In this document: positions 33,818 through 41,806 of the stretch, piece after piece
Numbering within the stretch: the stretch's first letter is position 1
How the letters are laid out: each line of letters opens with the position of its first letter
Assembly: GCA_965249035.1 (NCBI GenBank)
Contig: CBDFKV010000007.1
Coordinates: 248,001 to 312,000 of the forward strand
Length of the DNA: 64,000 nucleotides
Direction of reading: 5' to 3'
Source: CBDFKV01 sp965249035
GTDB lineage: Bacteria > Pseudomonadota > Gammaproteobacteria > Arenicellales > Poriferihabitantaceae
The notes under the pieces: model-generated
What the model saw: the letters and a program-made list of their open reading frames with translations, nothing else
Told to the model about the DNA's origin: nothing
The model's database searches: none
Translations under genes and position numbers: made by a program

Positions 33818-35425
33818 ATGAAAAAAGTTGTAATCGCTCAATTTGACCAAATCAAAGATCGCAGACCTATTGCCGCTAGAGTGTCTAATGTCGATCTTGT
33901 CGTGACTCGGTTCGACAACAAGATATCAGTGCTATACGGACGTTGTGCTCACCGTGGCGCGTTGATGGCAGATGGTCATGTAAGCGGAGAAAACTTAATG
34001 TGTGGCTTGCATGGCTGGGACTATCGCATCGACACGGGCGTGAGCGAATACAACAACAGTGAATATTTGGACAAGTTTGAAAGCGGTGTAGACGACAATG
34101 ATGTATGGGTGAATGAGGAGGAAATTTTAGCGTGGGAAGCAAAACATCCTCAGCCATACGATAGAGCGGCTTATCAAGGCTCTTTTCAAGATCCAGTTGG
34201 TACCGCAGATGAACCCCATATCAAGTTAATTCAAAAACTAGCGGGCAGCGGTTTAAAAAAGACAGGTCATCATGGCCCGATGGGTGCAATGGGCGTTTCG
34301 CGCAACCATTTGCCCTCCTGGGATGATATTCAATTTGTGGTCGGACAGCTGTCAACGTTCCCTTTACTAGACGACGCCGTGGTTAATTCTGAATTGATTA
34401 TCGGCCCACGTGCTAGAAAGCCGCTGGCATTAGACATACCCCTATTTGTGTCTGATATGAGCTACGGCGCCTTATCTGAAGAAGCTAAGCTGGCCCTATC
34501 AAAGGGGGCTGAATTAGCCGGTACTGGCATTTGCTCCGGTGAAGGCGGCATGCTGCCTGAAGAGCAAGAAGCGAACAGCCGCTATTTTTACGAATTGGCT
34601 TCTGCGCGATTTGGATTTAGTTGGGACAAAGTTAAAAAGTGCCAAGCCTTTCATTTTAAAGGCGGTCAAGGAGCAAAGACAGGCACCGGTGGGCATCTGC
34701 CGGGGAATAAAGTAATCGGCAAAATTGCCGAGGTACGTGGCTTAGAACCTGGTCAAGACGCTATCTCTCCTTCTCGTTTTCCAGAATGGGACAGCCTAGA
34801 AGACATTAAGGCATTTGCAGAAGAAGTACGTAAGCAGACCGGCGGCATCCCGATTGGTTATAAGCTATCTGCGCAACATATCGAGAAAGACATCGATGCG
34901 GCGTTAGAAGTTGGCGTGGACTACATCATACTGGACGGTCGTGGTGGTGGCACGGGTGCTGCACCGCTCATATTCAGAGATAATATTTCAGTGCCTACCA
35001 TCCCAGCGATTGCAAGAGCACGCCGTCATTTAGATAAAACCGGAAACAGTGATGTCACCCTAATCGCAACCGGTGGCTTGCGTACAGCCGCCGACTTCGC
35101 TAAAGCGATGGCATTAGGTGCTGATGGTGTGGCCCTGTCTAATTCAGCCTTGCAGGCAATTGGCTGCTTAGGTATGCGCGCCTGCCATACTAATAATTGT
35201 CCCGTGGGGATCGCCACACAAAAAAAGGACTTACGTGCTCGCCTTGTTGTTGATCAAGCAGCTGAACGACTGAATAACTTCCTGACGGCTACCACCCGTT
35301 TAATGTCCCTATTGGCGCGCGCCTGTGGACACAGCACAATGAAAGATTTTACGCTCGGCGATCTCACCACGTTTGACAAGAACATGTCAGACCTATCGGG
35401 TGTTGAGTATGGAGGCGTTAAGTAG
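33818..35425 (+). CDS. Rieske-fused glutamate-synthase-like FMN enzyme
   Basis: 535 residues. The N-terminal 100 or so residues are a Rieske domain with C-A-H at 43-45 and C-G-L-H at 62-65. From about residue 120 the protein matches the glutamate synthase FMN/Fe-S central domain (GltS, TIM barrel): SDMSYGALSEEA, GGQGAKTGTGGHLPG, the ILDGRGGGTGAAP stretch and NNCPVGIATQ near the end. The glutaminase domain of full GltB is absent, so ammonia or another amine may be the nitrogen source, or the enzyme may act on another substrate. It is divergent, 297 bp away, from a Rieske-TPP gene; the gap holds their promoters. Confidence 0.83.
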   Translation: MKKVVIAQFDQIKDRRPIAARVSNVDLVVTRFDNKISVLYGRCAHRGALMADGHVSGENLMCGLHGWDYRIDTGVSEYNNSEYLDKFESGVDDNDVWVNEEEILAWEAKHPQPYDRAAYQGSFQDPVGTADEPHIKLIQKLAGSGLKKTGHHGPMGAMGVSRNHLPSWDDIQFVVGQLSTFPLLDDAVVNSELIIGPRARKPLALDIPLFVSDMSYGALSEEAKLALSKGAELAGTGICSGEGGMLPEEQEANSRYFYELASARFGFSWDKVKKCQAFHFKGGQGAKTGTGGHLPGNKVIGKIAEVRGLEPGQDAISPSRFPEWDSLEDIKAFAEEVRKQTGGIPIGYKLSAQHIEKDIDAALEVGVDYIILDGRGGGTGAAPLIFRDNISVPTIPAIARARRHLDKTGNSDVTLIATGGLRTAADFAKAMALGADGVALSNSALQAIGCLGMRACHTNNCPVGIATQKKDLRARLVVDQAAERLNNFLTATTRLMSLLARACGHSTMKDFTLGDLTTFDKNMSDLSGVEYGGVK

Positions 35426-35648
35426 CCACTGAAGAGTAATTTAGTAGATTTTTCTAGCCAGTTATTTTTCCCTACGATGTGGTTTGCCGCGGCTGTTTCC
35501 TTGGGGTCAAATACGGTTAGCTGCGCCAACCCCTCTATCACCTAGGGTTGGTTTTAAAACAGGCTTGTGAAGCGTATTGGGCTGACCTTTCCTCGAAAAA
35601 TAGTGCTACTTAAACAGGAATTTTCTGGCTGCAAATCATCGTCAAAGA

Positions 35649-35801
35649 ATGGACGAAATATTTAGTACTTTAGTTGTAACCTATGGGAACGCATCAAAGC
35701 GTTAGTCATCTGAGAAAAGTCTAGCCCTTCGATTGTCAATAAACATATAGACATCAACGAGCTACAGTGTCGGGATTTTTAATGATTTAGTTGGATGTCT
35801 A
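35649..35801 (+). repeat. Tn7-like end, dispersed type (copy C)
   Basis: Begins ATGGACGAAATATTTAG, has TTTAGTACTTTAGTTGTAAC and a second degenerate site, then ends in TTTAGTTGGATGTCTA at 35801. It matches copy A over about 150 bp. It forms the right boundary of the island; the core-like gene at 35878 follows. No corresponding compact end is seen to its left before the Rieske pair. Confidence 0.62.
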
Positions 35802-35877
35802 CTGCCCTGATGGTTCTACTTGACCGGCCCGCTATAAAAAGAGGATATTACATCCCTACTCGCCCATTGAGCATTCC

Positions 35878-36483
35878 ATGAAGTTACGCATACGCAATAC
35901 CCACAAAAACCGCGCTGCACGCACCGTCGAAGAAAAAGCCAATATTTTGGCTTACAACATTTGGCAGATCGCGCTTGCTGGCACAAAAAATCTGCACGCA
36001 GAAGATTATCGTTTCGATGGTGATGAGCAGCGAGTAGGCGTGATTCGGGAGTATTTGATCTTTCTGTTACATATCGCTGACCGCATGGCCCACACGCGAT
36101 TAAGTGACGAAGAGAGAGAAACATTCATCGCCACTCTAGCTAAAGATACTGCCTATCATTTACAGCGCAATACGGAGGAGATCATGGGTTCTGGCGACTA
36201 CAAAGCGCCCTATTTCGAGCTGATCAACGAACGTTTCGGTCATTACGCCACGGGCAAATTCGAAGGTGATGAGCCGGGCTATTCTTTGTATCGAATGATC
36301 GGCGATAACGCACGTACTATTATGGGTGATGACCAAATTAACAAATGGACTATCGATCAAATTATGGATATCGACGGGCCTGAAATGGTTGAAAAAATGC
36401 AGGCCTCACTTGAAAGTATTTTAGATACACCCAGCGTCGAAGAAACCGCTAAAACTTCAGTGGATTTATTGCTGGAAAATTGA
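35878..36483 (+). CDS. Conserved-looking protein of unknown function
   Basis: 201 residues, no signal peptide or membrane segment. The sequence is charged and mostly helical, with the segments RTVEEKANILAYNIW, FLLHIADRMAHTRL and GYSLYRMIGDNARTIM. I do not recognise the family. It begins 76 bp after a transposon end and is followed by the convergent cfa-like gene. Codon usage looks like its core neighbours, so it is probably not cargo. Confidence 0.6.
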   Translation: MKLRIRNTHKNRAARTVEEKANILAYNIWQIALAGTKNLHAEDYRFDGDEQRVGVIREYLIFLLHIADRMAHTRLSDEERETFIATLAKDTAYHLQRNTEEIMGSGDYKAPYFELINERFGHYATGKFEGDEPGYSLYRMIGDNARTIMGDDQINKWTIDQIMDIDGPEMVEKMQASLESILDTPSVEETAKTSVDLLLEN

Positions 36484-36525
36484 AGATCACTTCAATCCTC
36501 TGGCATCAAGGCTATTGATCACAAA

Positions 36526-37650
36526 CTAACTAATTCGAGAATACCCGTCCTCAACGCCCTTAGGCGATAATACCCATTGCATCAATTGTGCCTTTCGTAC
36601 CCGAAACAGTGCGGCGCAACTGAGTAAATAGTATTCCCAAACTCGATAAAATCGTTCGTCCAAGCCGGGTTGGTTGATAATTTTACTTTTAACGGAAGAT
36701 AAATTCCGATGCCAGGCCATTAGCGTCAGGTCATAATCTGCACCAAAATTATGCAAATCTTCCAGTACGAAACTGCTGTCCATAGCTTCAGAGAGCTGTG
36801 CTACAGAGGGTACAACACCGCCTGGGAAAATGTATTTGTCGGTAAAGGGTTCGGTGTGTTTCTTTGATTTCATATCAGTGATGCAATGTTGTAATACCAA
36901 GCCATCTTCTTTTAAGCGATCACGCATCACCTGATATAAAGAGCGATAGTTTTTATAACCAATGTGCTCAGTCACGCCAATAATAGAAATGGCGTCGAAC
37001 TGTTGTGGATAAATCTCTTCAAGATGACGGTAGTCACCATACCGAAATTCACAATCTAATCCCTCACACAGCTGGGCTGCATACTCAAGTTGTGAATGAG
37101 AAATCGACAAGCCATAAGTTTTTATGCCGTAGCGCTCTGAGGCATAACGAGCCAATCCACCCCAACCACAGCCAATATCCAGCAAATGATCTCCAGCCTC
37201 CAACCCCAGTTTTTTGATCACCAAATCCATTTTCTGGGTTTGTGCTAGCTCTAGCGTATTGGCACCAGGCCAGTACCCACAGGTGTATTGCAAATACGGA
37301 TCAAGCATCCATTCAAACACATTGGTAGTAATATCGTAGTGCTGCATCGCCACTCGCTTGGCGCGCACAACGGTTTGCATATTAAATAGCGCTGAGCGTA
37401 GATACAGGAATAAATGTGGCAATGCACCAATGCCAACGCTATTGCGTAAAATATGGGCTACGATCTTATCAAGGTGATCGCATTCCCAGTCGCCGTCTGC
37501 GTAGGATTCACCAAAGCCCAAGGACCCCTGCAAGGCCGCACGTTTGTAAAACCGAGGCCGCTTGACCCTGATAGCTAAATCACCATCGCCAGAAAACTGT
37601 ATACCAATAGGTTCCAGTTGACTTTTAACCCGCGCCTCAAATAAAGACAT
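36526..37650 (-). CDS. cfa: Cyclopropane-fatty-acyl-phospholipid synthase family methyltransferase
   Basis: 374 residues, close to the 382 of E. coli Cfa. The SAM-binding motif LDIGCGWGGLARYAS lies in the middle, preceded by a QHYDITTNVFEWMLDP segment and followed by SISHSQLEYA, all typical of the family. The C-terminal FPGGVVPS and YYLLSCAALFR segments also fit. It would methylenate unsaturated acyl chains of membrane phospholipids using SAM. A strong AGGAGG precedes the ATG at 37650. Confidence 0.82.
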   Translation of the reverse strand: MSLFEARVKSQLEPIGIQFSGDGDLAIRVKRPRFYKRAALQGSLGFGESYADGDWECDHLDKIVAHILRNSVGIGALPHLFLYLRSALFNMQTVVRAKRVAMQHYDITTNVFEWMLDPYLQYTCGYWPGANTLELAQTQKMDLVIKKLGLEAGDHLLDIGCGWGGLARYASERYGIKTYGLSISHSQLEYAAQLCEGLDCEFRYGDYRHLEEIYPQQFDAISIIGVTEHIGYKNYRSLYQVMRDRLKEDGLVLQHCITDMKSKKHTEPFTDKYIFPGGVVPSVAQLSEAMDSSFVLEDLHNFGADYDLTLMAWHRNLSSVKSKIINQPGLDERFYRVWEYYLLSCAALFRVRKAQLMQWVLSPKGVEDGYSRIS

Positions 37651-37799
37651 GCTTCCTCCTTTTTTATTATTACCTCACCCTAACGGAGACTAATATTTTG
37701 CACTTTAGAGCTTTATAAACGGCCTGATTGATTATATGTCACTGCACTAAATCGGTCAGCAATCTCGACCCTGTCATGTTAATTAGCAATATATATCAA

Positions 37800-38591
37800 C
37801 TAACTAGGTGAGTATATGTCAAACCGAACTAATTTTCCTCTAATGCACCCACTCGGTGTTGCACCACAAAGAGCTTCAGCCCGTAGTGGCCGTTTAACCA
37901 CTACTCGTTTGCGCGCATAGTTACGCGCGGCCGTCAGTAATTCATACTCCTCCTTGGCAGTTAATGGGTTCGTTAAGTACTGCATCAAAGTCATGGGCTT
38001 TTTAGTGCTCGCTGCCGGCTTATTTTTATCAGGGAACATTGGGTCGAGATAAACAATATCCAGCTTATTCTGACTCGGCGAAGCATTAATGTAGGCACAG
38101 CTGTCTGCCTGTATTAGCGTGATCCGGCTCGCCAAAGCTGCGTCATCCAATCGAGCCAAAGCCTCCGTCACCAACGCATAAACCAAAGGTTCTCGCTCTA
38201 GTGCAGTCACGCTAAATCCAGCCTCAGCCAAATGAATAGCGTCTTGCGCCCAGCCTGCGGTTGCATCCAGTATCTGCGTTTGCTCATCGCTTGCCGTCAG
38301 CTTACCCATCGCTTTTACTAACGGATCTCGACCGCTGGCGCGATAACGACGTTGGTTAAAATTAAGCTGAAACGGCTTATTAAATATCTGCCCACTAGCA
38401 TCAACCATTTGATAACCACTGGCATCCCGTTCTAGCACCAAAGCTGCGTCAATTTCAGTATCGGCATCAATACAGGCCAAGCTACTCGCGGCCGCTAAAT
38501 CGTGCATCTCTTGAGAAAATCCCGGGTTTATCCGGACCACACAAGGATAGAATGAAGATGTCTTTGACACAGCATGGGCTTTCAGGTACAA
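37800..38591 (-). CDS. rsmJ: 16S rRNA (guanine-1516-N2) methyltransferase RsmJ
   Basis: 263 residues. The class I SAM fold shows DATAGWAQDAIHLA (motif I variant) and a VYLDPMFPDKNK segment, the DPM(F/Y) motif of RsmJ/YhiQ. The ending KRPLRAEAL with a short tail is also family-like. It methylates G1516 of 16S rRNA. It is divergent from fabI with 36 bp between the starts, so the two promoters must overlap. Confidence 0.82.
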   Translation of the reverse strand: MYLKAHAVSKTSSFYPCVVRINPGFSQEMHDLAAASSLACIDADTEIDAALVLERDASGYQMVDASGQIFNKPFQLNFNQRRYRASGRDPLVKAMGKLTASDEQTQILDATAGWAQDAIHLAEAGFSVTALEREPLVYALVTEALARLDDAALASRITLIQADSCAYINASPSQNKLDIVYLDPMFPDKNKPAASTKKPMTLMQYLTNPLTAKEEYELLTAARNYARKRVVVKRPLRAEALCGATPSGCIRGKLVRFDIYSPS

Positions 38592-38627
38592 GGCGCAGAA
38601 TCATAACGCAACCAAGCAGGTATCTAA

Positions 38628-39425
38628 ATGGGTTTTCTTGAAGGCAAGCGCATCCTTATTTCTGGCATAGCCAGCAATCGTTCTATCGCTTGGGGAATCG
38701 CCCAAGCGATGCATAATCAAGGCGCGCAACTCGCCTTTTCGTATCCTAACGATAAAATGAAGCCACGGGTCGAGAAGCTTGCAAATGAGCTGGGTTCGAC
38801 TATCGTGCTGCCTTGCGACGTGTCCACCGACGCGCAGATAGAAGCGATGTATGCGCAGCTGGGGGAGCATTGGGATGGTCTTGATAGCGTTATCCACTCA
38901 ATAGCTTACGCGCCGCGTGAAGAGCTGGATGGCACCTACGTTGATGCCGTCACTCGCGAAGGATTTTTGACAGCGCACGAGATATCCTCGTACAGCTTTG
39001 CAGCCATGGCGAAGTACGCACAACCGCTCATGGAAGGACGCAACGGCTCATTATTAACTCTGAGTTATATCGGCGCGGTGCTATCCATGCCTTCATATAA
39101 TGTCATGGGGCTGGCCAAAGCCAGCCTGGAAGCTAACGTGCGCTATCTGGCACAGTCTTTAGGTGCTAAAGGCACGCGTGTTAATGCCATTTCAGCTGGA
39201 CCCATCCGTACCTTGGCTGCTGCGGGCATCAAAGATTTCAGGAAGTTACTAAATCAGTTTGAGAAAATTGCTCCACTAGGGCGCGTCGTGACGATTGAAG
39301 AAGTAGGCAATGTTGCCGCCTTCTTATGTTCTGATTTAGCCTCGGGTGTCACCGGTGAAATCACTTACGTCGATGGTGGATTCAATATCACCGGCATGAG
39401 CGACCGCATGCTGGAACAAGCCTAA
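38628..39425 (+). CDS. fabI: Enoyl-[acyl-carrier-protein] reductase (NADH), FabI
   Basis: 265 residues of the short-chain dehydrogenase fold. GIASNRSIAWGIA is the FabI nucleotide-binding loop, and Y-x6-K (YNVMGLAK) is the catalytic pair. The ISAGPIRTLAAAGI substrate loop and a C-terminal GEITYVDGGFNI follow. It catalyses the last reduction step of fatty-acid elongation. The start has no strong ribosome site, but the length matches FabI. Confidence 0.93.
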   Translation: MGFLEGKRILISGIASNRSIAWGIAQAMHNQGAQLAFSYPNDKMKPRVEKLANELGSTIVLPCDVSTDAQIEAMYAQLGEHWDGLDSVIHSIAYAPREELDGTYVDAVTREGFLTAHEISSYSFAAMAKYAQPLMEGRNGSLLTLSYIGAVLSMPSYNVMGLAKASLEANVRYLAQSLGAKGTRVNAISAGPIRTLAAAGIKDFRKLLNQFEKIAPLGRVVTIEEVGNVAAFLCSDLASGVTGEITYVDGGFNITGMSDRMLEQA

Positions 39426-39452
39426 ACATCCCGTAAAGCGATACCAACCCTC

Positions 39453-39475
39453 CGCCTCGAATGCACTCCGAGGCG
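39453..39475 (+). terminator. Hairpin after fabI
   Basis: CGCCTCG (39453-39459) and CGAGGCG (39469-39475) form a 7-bp GC-rich stem with a 9-base loop between fabI and yhbY. The T-run afterwards is weak, so partial termination is the more likely reading. Confidence 0.45.
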
Positions 39476-39496
39476 TATTAGATTATCGAGTTAAAC

Positions 39497-39793
39497 ATGC
39501 CAATCACACCCGCACAGAAGAAATTTCTTCGCGCCAAAGCGCACCACTTAAACCCAGTTGTTAGCATTGGTCAGAAAGGCATCACTGACACGCTGATTGA
39601 GGAAGCCAAGCAAGCACTGGCTGTGCATGAGCTGATTAAGATCAAGCTGCCGGCTGATGATAAAGCAGCAAAGCGGGCGAATTTGAGTGCGATTTGCACT
39701 GCATGCGACGCACAAGCAGTACAACTAATTGGTCGCATTGGTGTCGCTTATCGCGCCGCTGAAAAACCAAGCATAGCTCTGCCTAAGTCATGA
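39497..39793 (+). CDS. yhbY: YhbY-family RNA-binding protein
   Basis: 98 residues with the CRM/YhbY domain: LRAKAHHLNPVVSIGQKGI near the N terminus contains the GxxG loop that contacts RNA. YhbY associates with pre-50S ribosomal particles. The stop codon overlaps the start of the next gene (ATGA), so it is translationally coupled to sbcB. Confidence 0.88.
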   Translation: MPITPAQKKFLRAKAHHLNPVVSIGQKGITDTLIEEAKQALAVHELIKIKLPADDKAAKRANLSAICTACDAQAVQLIGRIGVAYRAAEKPSIALPKS

Positions 39794-41232
39794 CCGAAAC
39801 TACGCTACTATGGCATGACTACGAAACTTGGGGTGTTGACCCAAGGCGAGATCGGGCCTCACAGTTCGCGGCAATTCGTACCAATACTGAGCTTGAGATC
39901 ATTGGCGAGCCGATCAGTATCTACTGCAAACCTGCGCTCGATTTTATTCCAAGCCCGCAATCGGCATTAATTACGGGTCTAACACCGCAAATTTGCGACG
40001 AAAAAGGCATCAACGAAGCTGATTTTTTTGAGCAAATCCATCAGCAGTTTTCTGTTCCAGGCACTTGCGGCGTGGGTTACAACTCGCTGCGCTTTGATGA
40101 TGAAGTGACGCGTTTTGGCTTTTACCGTAATTTTCATGACCCCTATGCGCGTGAATGGCAAAACGGCAATAGCCGCTGGGATATCATCGACTTGGTTCGC
40201 ATGACCTACGCGCTTCGCCCCGAAGGAATCAATTGGCCTGAACGTGAGCCTGGGATTCCCAGCTTCCGGCTAGACCAGCTATCAGTAGCGAACAATATTG
40301 AGCACGTCGGTGCTCACGATGCGCTATCTGACGTACACGCAACTATTGGACTTGCGCGGGTAATTCGCACTCAACAGCCGCGCCTGTTTGATTACGTTTT
40401 TTCGCTGAGAAACAAACAAACTGCTGCGAAAATGCTGAATCTCAAGGAGCGCGAAGTCATCCTGCATGTCAGCGGTATGTACCCATCCAGCATCGGCTGT
40501 ATCGCCCCGGTAATGCCATTGGCGCAGCACCCGCGCAATAAAAACGAATATATTGTTTATGACTTGCGGGTGGACCCCACCGAGCTGATCAAGCAATCCG
40601 CCGAAACAATTGCCGAAACTCTGTTTACCCCTAAAGATGATTTGCCTGAAGGAGTTGAGCGCGCAGCATTGAAAGGCGTACATATCAACAAGTCGCCCGC
40701 CCTAGCCCCCACCAGCACGATCGCCGACGAACAGGCTGAACGCTGGGGTATCGACTGGAATTTGGTCAAACGTCATCGTTTGCAACTGATGCTGGCTAAA
40801 GACCTTGAGGTTAAAATCCGTTCGATCTATGAGCTACGTGGTCAATTTGACCAACAGGATCCGGATGCCGGTTTGTACCAAGGTTTTTTGGATCGTTCAG
40901 ACCGCAGGATCTGCGACCAGCTACACCAGAAAACACCCGAACAACTCGTCACCTGGAAACCCGCATTTCAAGACCCACGCCTACAAGCCATTTACCCACG
41001 CTACCTGGGACGTAACTGGCCAGAGCTGCTTAACGACGAGCAACGAGAACAATGGCAGACATTTTGCCAAAGTCGGCTCTTAGACGGTGAATTTGGCTGC
41101 GAATTTACTCTCGATGATTTTCTGGCAGCGCTGGATGATGCTGAGAGTTTTGAAGTACAACCCGACAACGCAGCGCAACTCTTGCAACAATTGCAAGAAT
41201 GGGTTGAAACCAAGCTCGAACTAGGCTCCTGA
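39790..41232 (+). CDS. sbcB: Exodeoxyribonuclease I
   Basis: 480 residues, close to E. coli ExoI (475). The DEDDh exonuclease motifs are visible: D-Y-E-T near residue 10, N-S-L-R-F-D-D-E-V, and the HDALSDVHAT block near 180. It degrades single-stranded DNA 3' to 5' in recombination and mismatch repair. The middle and C-terminal SH3-like/helical domains follow. It overlaps yhbY by 4 bp. Confidence 0.9.
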   Translation: MTETTLLWHDYETWGVDPRRDRASQFAAIRTNTELEIIGEPISIYCKPALDFIPSPQSALITGLTPQICDEKGINEADFFEQIHQQFSVPGTCGVGYNSLRFDDEVTRFGFYRNFHDPYAREWQNGNSRWDIIDLVRMTYALRPEGINWPEREPGIPSFRLDQLSVANNIEHVGAHDALSDVHATIGLARVIRTQQPRLFDYVFSLRNKQTAAKMLNLKEREVILHVSGMYPSSIGCIAPVMPLAQHPRNKNEYIVYDLRVDPTELIKQSAETIAETLFTPKDDLPEGVERAALKGVHINKSPALAPTSTIADEQAERWGIDWNLVKRHRLQLMLAKDLEVKIRSIYELRGQFDQQDPDAGLYQGFLDRSDRRICDQLHQKTPEQLVTWKPAFQDPRLQAIYPRYLGRNWPELLNDEQREQWQTFCQSRLLDGEFGCEFTLDDFLAALDDAESFEVQPDNAAQLLQQLQEWVETKLELGS

Positions 41233-41248
41233 CCTAAATACTTAGCCG

Positions 41249-41797
41249 ATGGATACGTTTCTAAAGCGCCTAAAAAGCAAGCAATCCTGCCCGCCACGCG
41301 CACCTCTAACAGTAATTCTGTGGTCTGGCTTAGGCGGCTTCATTGGTATTTGGTGCGTAGCCTTGATGCATACGTGGTGGTTGGGCGATAACATCAGTAC
41401 GCTGTATTTAGTTGGATCATTTGGCGCCACCGCCGTACTTATCTATGCAGCACCTCGGGCCGAACTCTCTCAGCCACGGAATGTGGTCGGTGGCCATATC
41501 ATTTCTGCCCTGGTGGGCGTTAGCGTCTATCAATTTCTGCCATTCGATTTAAGTCTATTGAGCGCTATCGCTGTATCATTTGCCATCATGGCAATGCAAT
41601 TGACTAAAACCGTCCATCCGCCGGGAGGTGCTACCGCCTTGATAAGCGTCATTGGCAGCAGTGACGTACACCAACTGGGCTATTGGTTCGTGCTGTTTCC
41701 AATCGCCACAGGTGCGGTGACTATGCTGCTGATTGCGCTTGTGATCAACAACCTCAGCAAAGACCCAACTCGGCATTATCCTAGCTGCTGGTTCTAA
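41249..41797 (+). CDS. HPP-family membrane protein
   Basis: 182 residues with four or five hydrophobic segments and the HPPGGATAL motif that names the family. Members are integral membrane proteins, some of which carry nitrite in plants. It begins 17 bp after sbcB on the same strand and its end is convergent with rep. Confidence 0.8.
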   Translation: MDTFLKRLKSKQSCPPRAPLTVILWSGLGGFIGIWCVALMHTWWLGDNISTLYLVGSFGATAVLIYAAPRAELSQPRNVVGGHIISALVGVSVYQFLPFDLSLLSAIAVSFAIMAMQLTKTVHPPGGATALISVIGSSDVHQLGYWFVLFPIATGAVTMLLIALVINNLSKDPTRHYPSCWF

Positions 41798-41806
41798 ATC
41801 GAGTTA

